Origin: an uncultured Eubacteriales bacterium
GTDB taxonomy: Bacteria > Bacillota > Clostridia > Lachnospirales > Lachnospiraceae
Assembly (NCBI GenBank): GCA_900315015.1
Contig: OMXJ01000022.1
Coordinates: forward strand, 1-47,495
Direction of reading: 5' to 3'
DNA length: 47,495 nt
Each line of letters starts with the position of its first letter. Position 1 is the stretch's first letter. Shown piece by piece: positions 7,893 to 15,223 of the stretch. Under the pieces are notes generated by a model. It ran no database searches and was not told the origin of the DNA. It saw only the letters and a list, made by a program, of their open reading frames with translations. Made by a program: the position numbers and the translations under genes.

Positions 7893-9370
7893 TGAATCTA
7901 AAAAAACGACTTGGAATTGCATTTGTCATAATTGTGATATTGCCTATTGCAATGGTAATGATAAGTTTGGATTTTCTGTCGGCATATCTCGGAGATTCCT
8001 TTAAGAGGAATTATGAATATGAAGGCGGTACATTAGAGATTATTGCAAATCCGATGAATGTTGTAAATAGGATGACTCATCGGGAGGCGGATCAGATTGT
8101 ACAATATGCAGATGAAAGACCTGAAGATTTAGAGAATGAAAGAATTCTTAGTGGAATAAATGATAAGCTTATTCCTATGGATTCCTTTTTAGTAGTAAGA
8201 GAAGATGGCGAGTTTATTTATGTGGGAAAAGAGGGGATGGAAAAGAGTTTAGAAGACATCCTGCCCGCATATGGTTCAAACATCAGTATTGAAAATGGTG
8301 TTTATTATGGAGGAAGTGACCCTCTCCTTATAAAGCAGCATGATTATATCAGTGATGACAATAAGGAAGGAAGCGTATTTATTGTTTCTAAGGTCTCGGT
8401 AATATTACCGCAGCTAAAGAGCACCATGAGACTTCTTATAATCATAGGAGTAGCAATACTACTGATTACGGCGATTCTTTTGATACTATGGCTGTATGAT
8501 GGAATCACTGTTCCGGTAAAGAGACTTAAGAAGGCAATGAACGAGCTTAAGGAAGGAAATTTGAATTATAAGATAGAGAGCAGCTCGAAGGATGAAATAG
8601 GTGAGCTGTGCGATGATTTCGATGCAATGAGAATTCAGCTTAAGGATCTTGTAAATGAGCAGATTTCTAGAGAAAAGAGAACTCGTGAGATGCTTAGTAA
8701 TGTATCACACGACCTTAAGACTCCTCTTACGGCAATAAAGGGATATGCAGAAGGATTACTCGATGGAATAGCAGTTAATCCTAAGATGCAGGAGAAATAC
8801 ATGAGGACCATCTGGAACAAGGCAAATGACATGCAGGAGCTGACAGATGACCTATCGTTTTATGCTAGACTTGAAAATGATGATTATGCGCTAGACTTTA
8901 GGGAAACCGGTATTGGCGAATATTTAAAGGAAAGAGCTGATGACGTATTATTTGACATGAAAGAGAAGGGCTTTGATTTTAGCTTTGAAAATCTCTTGAG
9001 TGCCGAAAAAATAGTAGCAATTGACAGAAAGCAGATGAAGAGAGTATTTAGTAACATAGTCTGGAATTCTGTTAAGTATAATGATAAAGAAAAGGGAGAA
9101 ATATCAGTAAAGCTTGAAGAAGATGGAGATTTTGTAAAAATAACCTTTGCTGATAATGGACCAGGCGTTTCAGAAGACGCACTTCCTCATATTTTCGAAC
9201 GTTTCTACAGAGAGGACACTGCTAGAAATACTAAAACAGGTGGCACGGGTCTTGGGCTTGCCATTGTAAAGAAAATAGTTGAGGTTCATGATGGAAATAT
9301 TTCAGCCCTTAGTAAAGAGGGCGAGGGGCTTACGGTAATTGTTAAGCTTCCGGTAAAGTTAAGTAAATAA
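7892..9370 (+). CDS. Membrane sensor histidine kinase (HAMP, HisKA, HATPase)
   Basis: A two-component sensor of 492 residues. A transmembrane helix at about 7-29 and another at about 178-203 enclose a ~150-residue external sensing domain. HAMP follows, then the dimerisation helix with phosphoacceptor SHDLKTP (His273). The ATP-binding domain has the N box (NIVWNSVKYN), G1 (DNGPGV), F box (FERFYR) and G2 (GGTGLGLAIV), so the kinase looks intact. The start ATG shares one base with the metK stop. The response regulator follows 37 bases later with its own strong ribosome site. The external domain resembles the dCache/PAS-like sensors of cell-envelope kinases only in size; the signal is unknown. 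Confidence 0.92.
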   Translation: MNLKKRLGIAFVIIVILPIAMVMISLDFLSAYLGDSFKRNYEYEGGTLEIIANPMNVVNRMTHREADQIVQYADERPEDLENERILSGINDKLIPMDSFLVVREDGEFIYVGKEGMEKSLEDILPAYGSNISIENGVYYGGSDPLLIKQHDYISDDNKEGSVFIVSKVSVILPQLKSTMRLLIIIGVAILLITAILLILWLYDGITVPVKRLKKAMNELKEGNLNYKIESSSKDEIGELCDDFDAMRIQLKDLVNEQISREKRTREMLSNVSHDLKTPLTAIKGYAEGLLDGIAVNPKMQEKYMRTIWNKANDMQELTDDLSFYARLENDDYALDFRETGIGEYLKERADDVLFDMKEKGFDFSFENLLSAEKIVAIDRKQMKRVFSNIVWNSVKYNDKEKGEISVKLEEDGDFVKITFADNGPGVSEDALPHIFERFYREDTARNTKTGGTGLGLAIVKKIVEVHDGNISALSKEGEGLTVIVKLPVKLSK

Positions 9371-9407
9371 AATTTCAATACATAATATATGCAAAGGAGA
9401 GATAGAA

Positions 9408-10097
9408 ATGGCTAAAATTTTAGTTATTGAGGATGATCAGGCTATTGCAGAGCTTGAAAAGGATTATCTTGAACTGTCAGGTTTTGAAGTAACAATATTT
9501 GAGGATGGTGACGCTGGACAGAAGGCAGCTCTTTCAGAGGATTACTCACTTGTAATTCTCGATCTTATGCTTCCAAAGGTAGATGGTTTTGAAATCTGTA
9601 AGAGAATAAGACAGGCCAAGGATATTCCTGTTCTTATGGTATCAGCTAAGAAGGATGACATTGACAAGATCAGAGGTCTTGGAATGGGTGCTGATGACTA
9701 TATTACAAAGCCATTTTCACCAAGTGAGCTTGTTGCAAGAGTTAAGGCTCATCTTGCTAGATATGAGAGACTTCTTGGATCAAATGCTAAGAAGAATGAA
9801 GTTATTGAAATCAGAGGTCTTAAGATTGATAAGACTGCTAGAAGAGTTTATCTTGATGGTGCGGAGAAGCTTTTTACAACAAAGGAATTCGATCTTCTTA
9901 CATTCCTTGCTGAGAACCCTAACCACGTTTATACAAAGGAAGAACTTTTCAAGGAAATCTGGGATATGGACTCAATTGGTGACATTGCTACTGTAACTGT
10001 TCACATCAAGAAGATCAGAGAAAAGATCGAGACAAATACAAGCAAGCCACAGTACATTGAAACTATTTGGGGTGTTGGTTACAGATTTAAGGTATGA
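9408..10097 (+). CDS. OmpR/PhoB-family response regulator
   Basis: A 229-residue DNA-binding response regulator and the likely partner of the upstream kinase. The receiver domain has acidic residues at 9-10, phosphoacceptor Asp52 in LVILDLMLP, a Ser near 79 and Lys101 in ITKPF. The C-terminal winged helix (about 130-228) has the family's F-L-T-x-K-E-F-D-L-L entry and the V-x-V-H-I-x-K-I-R-x-K-I recognition helix. ATG is preceded by AAAGGAGAG. The next gene starts in the last four bases (ATGA). It may regulate its own operon, including metK, but no binding site is identifiable without data. Confidence 0.93.
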   Translation: MAKILVIEDDQAIAELEKDYLELSGFEVTIFEDGDAGQKAALSEDYSLVILDLMLPKVDGFEICKRIRQAKDIPVLMVSAKKDDIDKIRGLGMGADDYITKPFSPSELVARVKAHLARYERLLGSNAKKNEVIEIRGLKIDKTARRVYLDGAEKLFTTKEFDLLTFLAENPNHVYTKEELFKEIWDMDSIGDIATVTVHIKKIREKIETNTSKPQYIETIWGVGYRFKV

Positions 10098-11113
10098 AAA
10101 ACGATAGAAATGATAGAGACATAGAAAAGTCCTTGCGCGAAATTCATCGACTTTTGGCGGAAGCTCCAAAGGTTGATGAAAGCGATGAGGATAAAGTAAT
10201 TGTGTCAAAAAAGGCCATAATTCAGCTGCTTGAGGATCTGAATTATGATCTCATAGATATGATGGATGATTACGATACTACGAATTTTAAGTATGAGCAG
10301 AAGGTTCTCCGTGCAAGAAAAAGAGGAGAAGAGGCCTATGAGGAAATGAAGCGCAAGGCTGATGATACCTATGCTGCATCACTCATCTACGCTAATAATG
10401 CAATGAAGGAACTGAATGATTTTGTTATTGATGCTCAGGAGGATTTTAGAAGAGTCTATGAGAGCTTTACAAATAGACTTGGATTAAAGGCTGCTGAGTT
10501 TTCGAAGCGTGCTGATGATTGCTACGATAGACTTAATGTAATGTCGCAGAGTCCTAAGTATCTTGACATAATCGAAAAAGAAAATGAGAAGCGCAGGACC
10601 ATAGCAAATATGGTAGACGACCTTGCAGGTAATGAGTATGATGAGCTCGCCGATGAGGATGATGATTATGAGGATGACTATGAATTAGCTGAGAAGGAGA
10701 CTGAAAGAAAGAAGAAGGTTTCTGATATGATCGCTAAGGAATGGGCAGACGAGGATGCGGGGGAAGCTGAAATCGAAAATATCGGAGAGGCTGCATACGA
10801 AGAATTCGCGGAAGAAATCCAGGAAGAGAAAAAGAGCGTTCCTGCCTATGAGGTAAAGGTAAATCCGGCATATGTCGGTATGGTAAATGCTACAAGCGAA
10901 GAGCTTGATGCAGAATATGAGGAATGGTTAAGGAACGGCGGAAGAGAAGGCGAGCAGAAGGAACAGGAAAGCCCTGAAGACACTCTAGTTGATGGAGCAG
11001 CAAGTGCTGCTAAAGAAGTAGAGGGTAATATCGGTGAAGTAAAAGATGCTTCATCAGAGGAAAAGAAGGGGAAAAAGCTAGGAGGCTTGTTTTCAAAGAA
11101 GAAAAAGAAATGA
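10094..11113 (+). CDS. Cytoplasmic coiled-coil protein with acidic linker and polybasic tail
   Basis: Unnamed protein of 339 residues. Residues ~35-170 are almost wholly helical and charged, with regular Leu/Ile/Ala/Tyr spacing typical of coiled coils, loosely reminiscent of DivIVA or ATP-synthase b-like helices. Residues ~180-300 are acidic low complexity. The chain ends in a GLFSKKKKK tail. There is no signal peptide or membrane span. The gene overlaps the response regulator by ATGA and is followed by a terminator, so it closes a metK-kinase-regulator-coiled-coil operon. The Lys tail after a short hydrophobic patch could touch the membrane surface; that is inference. Confidence 0.7.
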   Translation: MKNDRNDRDIEKSLREIHRLLAEAPKVDESDEDKVIVSKKAIIQLLEDLNYDLIDMMDDYDTTNFKYEQKVLRARKRGEEAYEEMKRKADDTYAASLIYANNAMKELNDFVIDAQEDFRRVYESFTNRLGLKAAEFSKRADDCYDRLNVMSQSPKYLDIIEKENEKRRTIANMVDDLAGNEYDELADEDDDYEDDYELAEKETERKKKVSDMIAKEWADEDAGEAEIENIGEAAYEEFAEEIQEEKKSVPAYEVKVNPAYVGMVNATSEELDAEYEEWLRNGGREGEQKEQESPEDTLVDGAASAAKEVEGNIGEVKDASSEEKKGKKLGGLFSKKKKK

Positions 11114-11119
11114 TAAATA

Positions 11120-11149
11120 AAGGTGTCAAGAATAATGGCACCTTTTTTT
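11120..11149 (+). terminator. Intrinsic terminator of the metK operon
   Basis: AAGGTGTC (11120-11127) pairs with GGCACCTT (11137-11144) around a 9-base loop; seven T follow the stem's CACC. Confidence 0.85.
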
Positions 11150-11203
11150 ACGCATAATAATTAGAAATTTTATTAATTTTCTATGTAGTTTTTCGGGATT
11201 GTG

Positions 11204-11212
11204 TGGTATAAT
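11204..11212 (+). promoter_or_regulatory. Extended -10 promoter before the zincin/VWA gene
   Basis: TGGTATAAT is an extended -10 element (TG-n-TATAAT). The -35 region is poor (TGTAGT), as allowed for extended -10 promoters. The predicted start is near 11219, 30 bases before the ATG. Confidence 0.6.
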
Positions 11213-11250
11213 TATAGGATGATGGGAAAAAAATGAAAGGAGAGGGATAG

Positions 11251-12675
11251 ATGGATTTAGGCAATGCGGAAGGCAGTTTATATACCGCCGGGGGCTCTAG
11301 CAATGCCTTGAATGATCTTGGTATTAAGATTCTTATGAACGCTAGAAATGAGCTGTTTGTATCTATGAGATTTCTTTCTGGTGCTCTTATGAATATGGAT
11401 TTCAAGAATGGTCAGACAATCAGGCTTATGGGAACAGATGGACGCTATCTGTATTATAATACCATGAACCTTACTCGTAAATTCAGGGAAGAACCTATTG
11501 CTATTAATAGATTATATCTGCATGAAATGCTGCATTGTGTGTTTGGACATCCTTATGGAAGAGGTAAGCGTTCGAAGGAATTCTGGACACTTGCGTGTAA
11601 TATAACATGTGAATATATTATAGACAATTTAGATGAAGACTGCGTAAGGCAGCCTATATCGAAAAAGAGAGAAGAGCTCTATGCTGAAATAAAGGCGAGA
11701 ATCAAGATGCCTAGTGCCGAGAATATATACAGGCTGCTCTTTGCTAATGAGGTAAAGGAAGCTGATTCTGACATGAGAGATATGCTGGGTCTTGGTTATA
11801 CCGGAGGAAAAGCAGTAGTAAGCCAGGTGCCTCAGCAGAATTACATGACATATGCTAGAGAATTCAATATCGATGATCATGCATATTTTGAAGGCGCTGG
11901 TGATGACGTAATGAAGGAAAGAGAGATTGACAGGGAAAAATGGATGCATATCAGGGAGCTTATGCAGACAGACCTTGAAACTCTTTCAAAGAATGACAAT
12001 GGTAAGACCGGAGTTCTTGAGAAGCTGCTTTCAGCAGGGGGCAGCAGAGAAAAGGTTGCCTATGATAACTTCATAGCAAACTTTACTAACTTTAGAGAGA
12101 CGATGCATGTAGATCCGGATTCTTTTGATACAGCGCTTTATTCACTCGGTCTAAGAGCGCATAATAATATGCCAATCATGGAGCCGCTTGAGTATAATGA
12201 TGAGAGAGTAATAAGAAACGTGCTCTTTGTGCTCGATGTATCGGAAAATATGACTAGAGCAAAGCAGGAGAGCCTTATAAAGCTTACCTTCGGCGCTCTT
12301 AAGGGATCTAATTATTTTACTAAAAATTCTAGAATGCATATAATTCAGGCTGGAGAAAAGGAAGTATTTAGTGATTCGATCGTTAAAAATCAAGAAGAGC
12401 TGAATGAATATTTGAAGAATTTTAAGACCTATGCCGGTAGCGGCAAGGATACCAGACCTACTTTTGAATATATTCAAAATGAGCTGATTAAAAGAAAAAG
12501 GGAGCATGTCTCTGGACTTATTTATTTCACGGACGGAGTGGGAATATATTCGACAAAGGTGCAAAAATATAAGGTCGCATATGTCTTTTATGATGAGAAC
12601 GGTGGAAGTGGTGGAAATATTCCGGCTTATGCAATAAAATACATATTTGATGAAGACCAATATGAGAGATTATAA
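11251..12675 (+). CDS. Zincin-like / VWA-like protein (DUF2201 type), partner of MoxR
   Basis: A 474-residue protein with two recognisable parts. The N-terminal half carries HEMLHCVFGH (His91 to His100), an HExxH-x4-H zinc-protease-like motif found in the putative metallopeptidase family DUF2201. The C-terminal part (about 320-470) is VWA-like: a hydrophobic strand FVLDVSEN at Asp329 in the place of the DxSxS metal site, and a later YFTDGVG. The third position of the metal site is Asn rather than Ser. No secretion signal is seen. The MoxR-family ATPase follows 37 bases later; MoxR plus VWA protein pairs are commonly chaperone-like systems. The start ATG is supported by AAGGAGAGGG. Confidence 0.8.
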   Translation: MDLGNAEGSLYTAGGSSNALNDLGIKILMNARNELFVSMRFLSGALMNMDFKNGQTIRLMGTDGRYLYYNTMNLTRKFREEPIAINRLYLHEMLHCVFGHPYGRGKRSKEFWTLACNITCEYIIDNLDEDCVRQPISKKREELYAEIKARIKMPSAENIYRLLFANEVKEADSDMRDMLGLGYTGGKAVVSQVPQQNYMTYAREFNIDDHAYFEGAGDDVMKEREIDREKWMHIRELMQTDLETLSKNDNGKTGVLEKLLSAGGSREKVAYDNFIANFTNFRETMHVDPDSFDTALYSLGLRAHNNMPIMEPLEYNDERVIRNVLFVLDVSENMTRAKQESLIKLTFGALKGSNYFTKNSRMHIIQAGEKEVFSDSIVKNQEELNEYLKNFKTYAGSGKDTRPTFEYIQNELIKRKREHVSGLIYFTDGVGIYSTKVQKYKVAYVFYDENGGSGGNIPAYAIKYIFDEDQYERL

Positions 12676-12712
12676 CTCGGGGAATGAAAAATGATATAAT
12701 TGGAGGTTGTAA

Positions 12713-14902
12713 ATGGATATTCAACGTGCAGGTGAGGAAATAGAGAACGCTGTTAGAGCGTATCTGCAAAAGGACGAGTTAGGAAGATATAAAATGGATG
12801 TTACAAGGCAGAGACCGCTTCTTTTAATCGGTCCTCCAGGTCTTGGAAAGACAGCCATTGTTGCTCAGGCGGCTACACATTTAAAAATCGGTATGCTTTC
12901 ATATACCATGACACACCATACAAGACAGAGTGTAATGGGTCTTCCATTCATCGAAGAGGATGAGCTTGGTGGAAGAATCGTGTCTGTAACAAGATATACA
13001 ATGAGTGAAATTGTTGCAACTATTTATAGAAAGGTGAGAGAAAGCGGAAATAGTGAAGGAATCCTTTTCCTTGATGAAATTAACTGCGTATCTGAGACCT
13101 TAGCACCAACAATGCTCATGCTCTTACAGAGCAAGACTTTTGGTAATGAGCAGATACCACCAGGATGGGTAATTGTTTCAGCAGGTAACCCACCAGAATA
13201 TAATAACTCGGTTCATGAATTCGACGTTGTTACACTTGACCGTCTTCGTAGAATTGATATTGAGCCAAGCTACAAGGCTTTCAAGAAATATGCTCTATCT
13301 AAGATGGTATACCCAGGTATTATTTCATACCTTAACCTTAAGGAAAATAATTTCTATTCAATAAAGACTACTGTTGATGGAAAGCGCTTCGTTACAGCCC
13401 GTGGCTGGGAGGATCTTTCTTTCCTTCTTTACGCTTATGATCAGTTAAAGCTTAAGGTTGATGCAAAGCTCATTTCTGAGTATATTCAGGATGATGCCAT
13501 TGCACAGGACTTTGCTAATTACCTTGAATTATATAGCAAGTATAAGACAGATTATGATGTAGCAAAGGTTATCAGCGGTGACTTCTTTGAGGTACCAGCG
13601 GGCTATATTGAGAATTACGTTGCACAGGAATCTTCAAATGGTACTCCAGATGAATATGGAATGAGCGATTCTGATTTTGTTAAGTATACTGATGAAGCTA
13701 AGCAGCAGATGGCTAAGCTTGATTATCTCATGAAGAACCGTACAGGACTTAGAATAGCAAATAGCTATCTTCCGTTGGTTCATGCACCTTTCGATGAGAA
13801 GTATGGTCTTATTGAAATTATGGTATCTACTCTCATTAAGATATTTAATGATACAGAGGTATATGATTTTGCCATAAAGAAGATCTTTAATTGTATTGTC
13901 ATGTTCAAGAATACTTTTGAAGGACAGCAGACTAAGGGTGAGTCTTATAATCAGCAGGGCGGAGCCCTAAGCGTAAATTCTGGTATCGTTAATTCAGATG
14001 CAAATACCGATGCCTTAAATAGCTTTATGTCATCTCTTCAGAAGGGTTCAGGTATTCACAGACCTGCACCGGCTGACGGAGCAAATCAGCAGAACATGAC
14101 AGCAGCGCAGCAGGCAAAGGCCGATTTCCTTGCAGAGCGTGCAAGAAGAGGCGGATATACATATAATAATGCAGCTTCAGCCTATGGACAAAGTGAGCAG
14201 GAGCAGGACAATAACAACAATTCATACACCAACAAGGGCTTTAGCTTCAGCAAGTACGGCGGAAATGACGTTTACGGCAGCGGAAACGATGTATACGGCG
14301 GCGGTGGTTCAAGTTACTCCGGTGGAAATTCAAAGTATGCAAGCGGTTATTCAATGAGCTCTAATTACGGCGGTCCGGGCGGAGATACTGGAAGAGGAAG
14401 TGCAGGAAAGCTTGACTCTAATGAATATGCAGATAGCAATCCATCTGGAGTTATCGGTACTGTTTATGAGAATGTTTCAGCTCTCATTGAAAAGCAGGAG
14501 ACAATGCCTCTATCAGATGCTGAGAAGACAGCTAACGCAATCTGCTTAAATTTTGTAAAGACACTTCGTTCAGATTTCCTTGCAACCTATCCTAACCTTA
14601 AGGTTGCACTTGATAAAATCAAGGCTTATTTTGATACCTTCAAGAACAGAAGGCAGGATGCAATCAGACACGGTGACTATGGTATTTATTTTGGTTATAC
14701 ATTCCTTGAGACCTTATACGGTATGGGAAATGAATGCATTCTATTTACATCTGATCTTGCTATTTCAAATTCGGCTAAAAAGTTCTTTATGAATCATGGC
14801 ACAGGTCCTGGTGTTGCTGAATATAGAAGACACTATCAGAAGCTTATGACAGATAATGGACGTGCAGGACTTATGCAGGAAGCAAATATATATGGTAACT
14901 AA
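12713..14902 (+). CDS. MoxR-family AAA+ ATPase with disordered Gly/Ser/Tyr/Asn linker
   Basis: AAA+ ATPase of 729 residues, more than twice the usual ~330 of MoxR proteins. Walker A GPPGLGKT is at 40-47, Walker B LFLDEIN near 118-125, sensor 1 in SAGNPPEYN near 160, and an arginine-finger-like LRRIDIE segment follows. The core ends near 310. Residues ~470-570 are low-complexity Gly/Ser/Asn/Tyr/Gln-rich, then a ~150-residue helical C-terminal domain of unknown type. The start has TTGGAGG 6 bases upstream. Together with the preceding zincin/VWA-like gene it forms a two-gene system of unknown client, cytoplasmic by sequence. The ATPase motifs are intact. Confidence 0.85.
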   Translation: MDIQRAGEEIENAVRAYLQKDELGRYKMDVTRQRPLLLIGPPGLGKTAIVAQAATHLKIGMLSYTMTHHTRQSVMGLPFIEEDELGGRIVSVTRYTMSEIVATIYRKVRESGNSEGILFLDEINCVSETLAPTMLMLLQSKTFGNEQIPPGWVIVSAGNPPEYNNSVHEFDVVTLDRLRRIDIEPSYKAFKKYALSKMVYPGIISYLNLKENNFYSIKTTVDGKRFVTARGWEDLSFLLYAYDQLKLKVDAKLISEYIQDDAIAQDFANYLELYSKYKTDYDVAKVISGDFFEVPAGYIENYVAQESSNGTPDEYGMSDSDFVKYTDEAKQQMAKLDYLMKNRTGLRIANSYLPLVHAPFDEKYGLIEIMVSTLIKIFNDTEVYDFAIKKIFNCIVMFKNTFEGQQTKGESYNQQGGALSVNSGIVNSDANTDALNSFMSSLQKGSGIHRPAPADGANQQNMTAAQQAKADFLAERARRGGYTYNNAASAYGQSEQEQDNNNNSYTNKGFSFSKYGGNDVYGSGNDVYGGGGSSYSGGNSKYASGYSMSSNYGGPGGDTGRGSAGKLDSNEYADSNPSGVIGTVYENVSALIEKQETMPLSDAEKTANAICLNFVKTLRSDFLATYPNLKVALDKIKAYFDTFKNRRQDAIRHGDYGIYFGYTFLETLYGMGNECILFTSDLAISNSAKKFFMNHGTGPGVAEYRRHYQKLMTDNGRAGLMQEANIYGN

Positions 14903-14959
14903 AGCAAGTGATATTATTGCTGTGATAGTTAACATACAGATTTAGATATAAATTATCTG

Positions 14960-14988
14960 TTGACAATTATTGAAAATTATGTTATGGT
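14960..14988 (+). promoter_or_regulatory. Promoter of the leader/RNA in front of the galactanase gene
   Basis: TTGACA (14960-14965), 17 bases, TATGGT (14983-14988). The start is predicted near 14995. The 93 bases between the MoxR stop and this promoter show no clear feature. Confidence 0.65.
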
Positions 14989-15015
14989 AAATTTAATATG
15001 GATCTGTATCTTGTT

Positions 15016-15023
15016 TTGCGCAC
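15016..15023. promoter_or_regulatory. LacI-type operator box (TTGCGCAC)
   Basis: Seven of eight bases match the TTGCGCAA palindrome shared with the repressor and importer genes. It lies about 20 bases after the predicted start at 14995, a repressing position. Confidence 0.45.
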
Positions 15024-15158
15024 GAGGTATGGGTTTTTACGCTATATCATTGGTTGCTCTGTGAATAATGGCGGAAGGCTAGGCTTAGCTAGGTTTCATT
15101 ATTACGGCAGCAATTACGGAATGCATTGGTATTGCACTTTGTTAATATCAATTTGTGT

Positions 15159-15166
15159 TTGCGCAA
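15159..15166. promoter_or_regulatory. LacI-type operator box (TTGCGCAA)
   Basis: Exact TTGCGCAA palindrome with central CpG. It is followed 3 bases later by a TAATAT box (15170-15175), mirroring the repressor gene, where the same box precedes TATAAT by 4 bases. It may therefore control a second promoter just ahead of the galactanase gene. Confidence 0.6.
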
Positions 15167-15185
15167 TAATAATATGCTAATATTG

Positions 15186-15223
15186 CCACTCCGCTAAAAA
15201 AAAATTTAACGGAGTGGTTTTTT
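15186..15223 (+). terminator. Terminator-like hairpin whose 3' arm contains the galactanase ribosome site
   Basis: CCACTCCG (15186-15193) and CGGAGTGG (15210-15217) form a perfect GC-rich stem with a 16-base A-rich loop, followed by TTTTTT and then directly by the ATG. GGAGTGG in the 3' arm is the only Shine-Dalgarno-like sequence for the galactanase, 6 bases from its ATG. The hairpin can thus both end transcription and hide the ribosome site. Confidence 0.75.

Larger units (their letters stand above)
14995..15223 (+). ncRNA. Candidate structured leader or small RNA before the galactanase gene
   Basis: A 229-base untranslated stretch with its own promoter that ends in a terminator hairpin touching the next ATG. 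Predicted pairings are TTGCT (about 15054) with AGCAA, GTGAATAATG with CATTATT-AC, and an apical GCTA/TAGC hairpin near 15080-15095, forming one long irregular arm. TTGCGCA at 15016 can pair with TGCGCAA at 15160, enclosing a large internal loop. It could be a regulatory leader, or an independent RNA of roughly 6S-like rod shape; I cannot assign it to a known family. The TTGCGCA boxes may instead be DNA operators. A 60-residue frame inside it lacks a ribosome site and is not called. Confidence 0.4.

Noticed and set aside
12695-12700. TATAAT just before the MoxR gene
   Set aside because: A start 7 bases later would exclude the TTGGAGG ribosome site, so it is unlikely to serve this gene.
14998-15180. 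60-residue open frame in the galactanase leader
   Set aside because: Its ATG sits at the predicted transcription start, so there is no room for a ribosome site, and the region is better explained by pairing and operator boxes.
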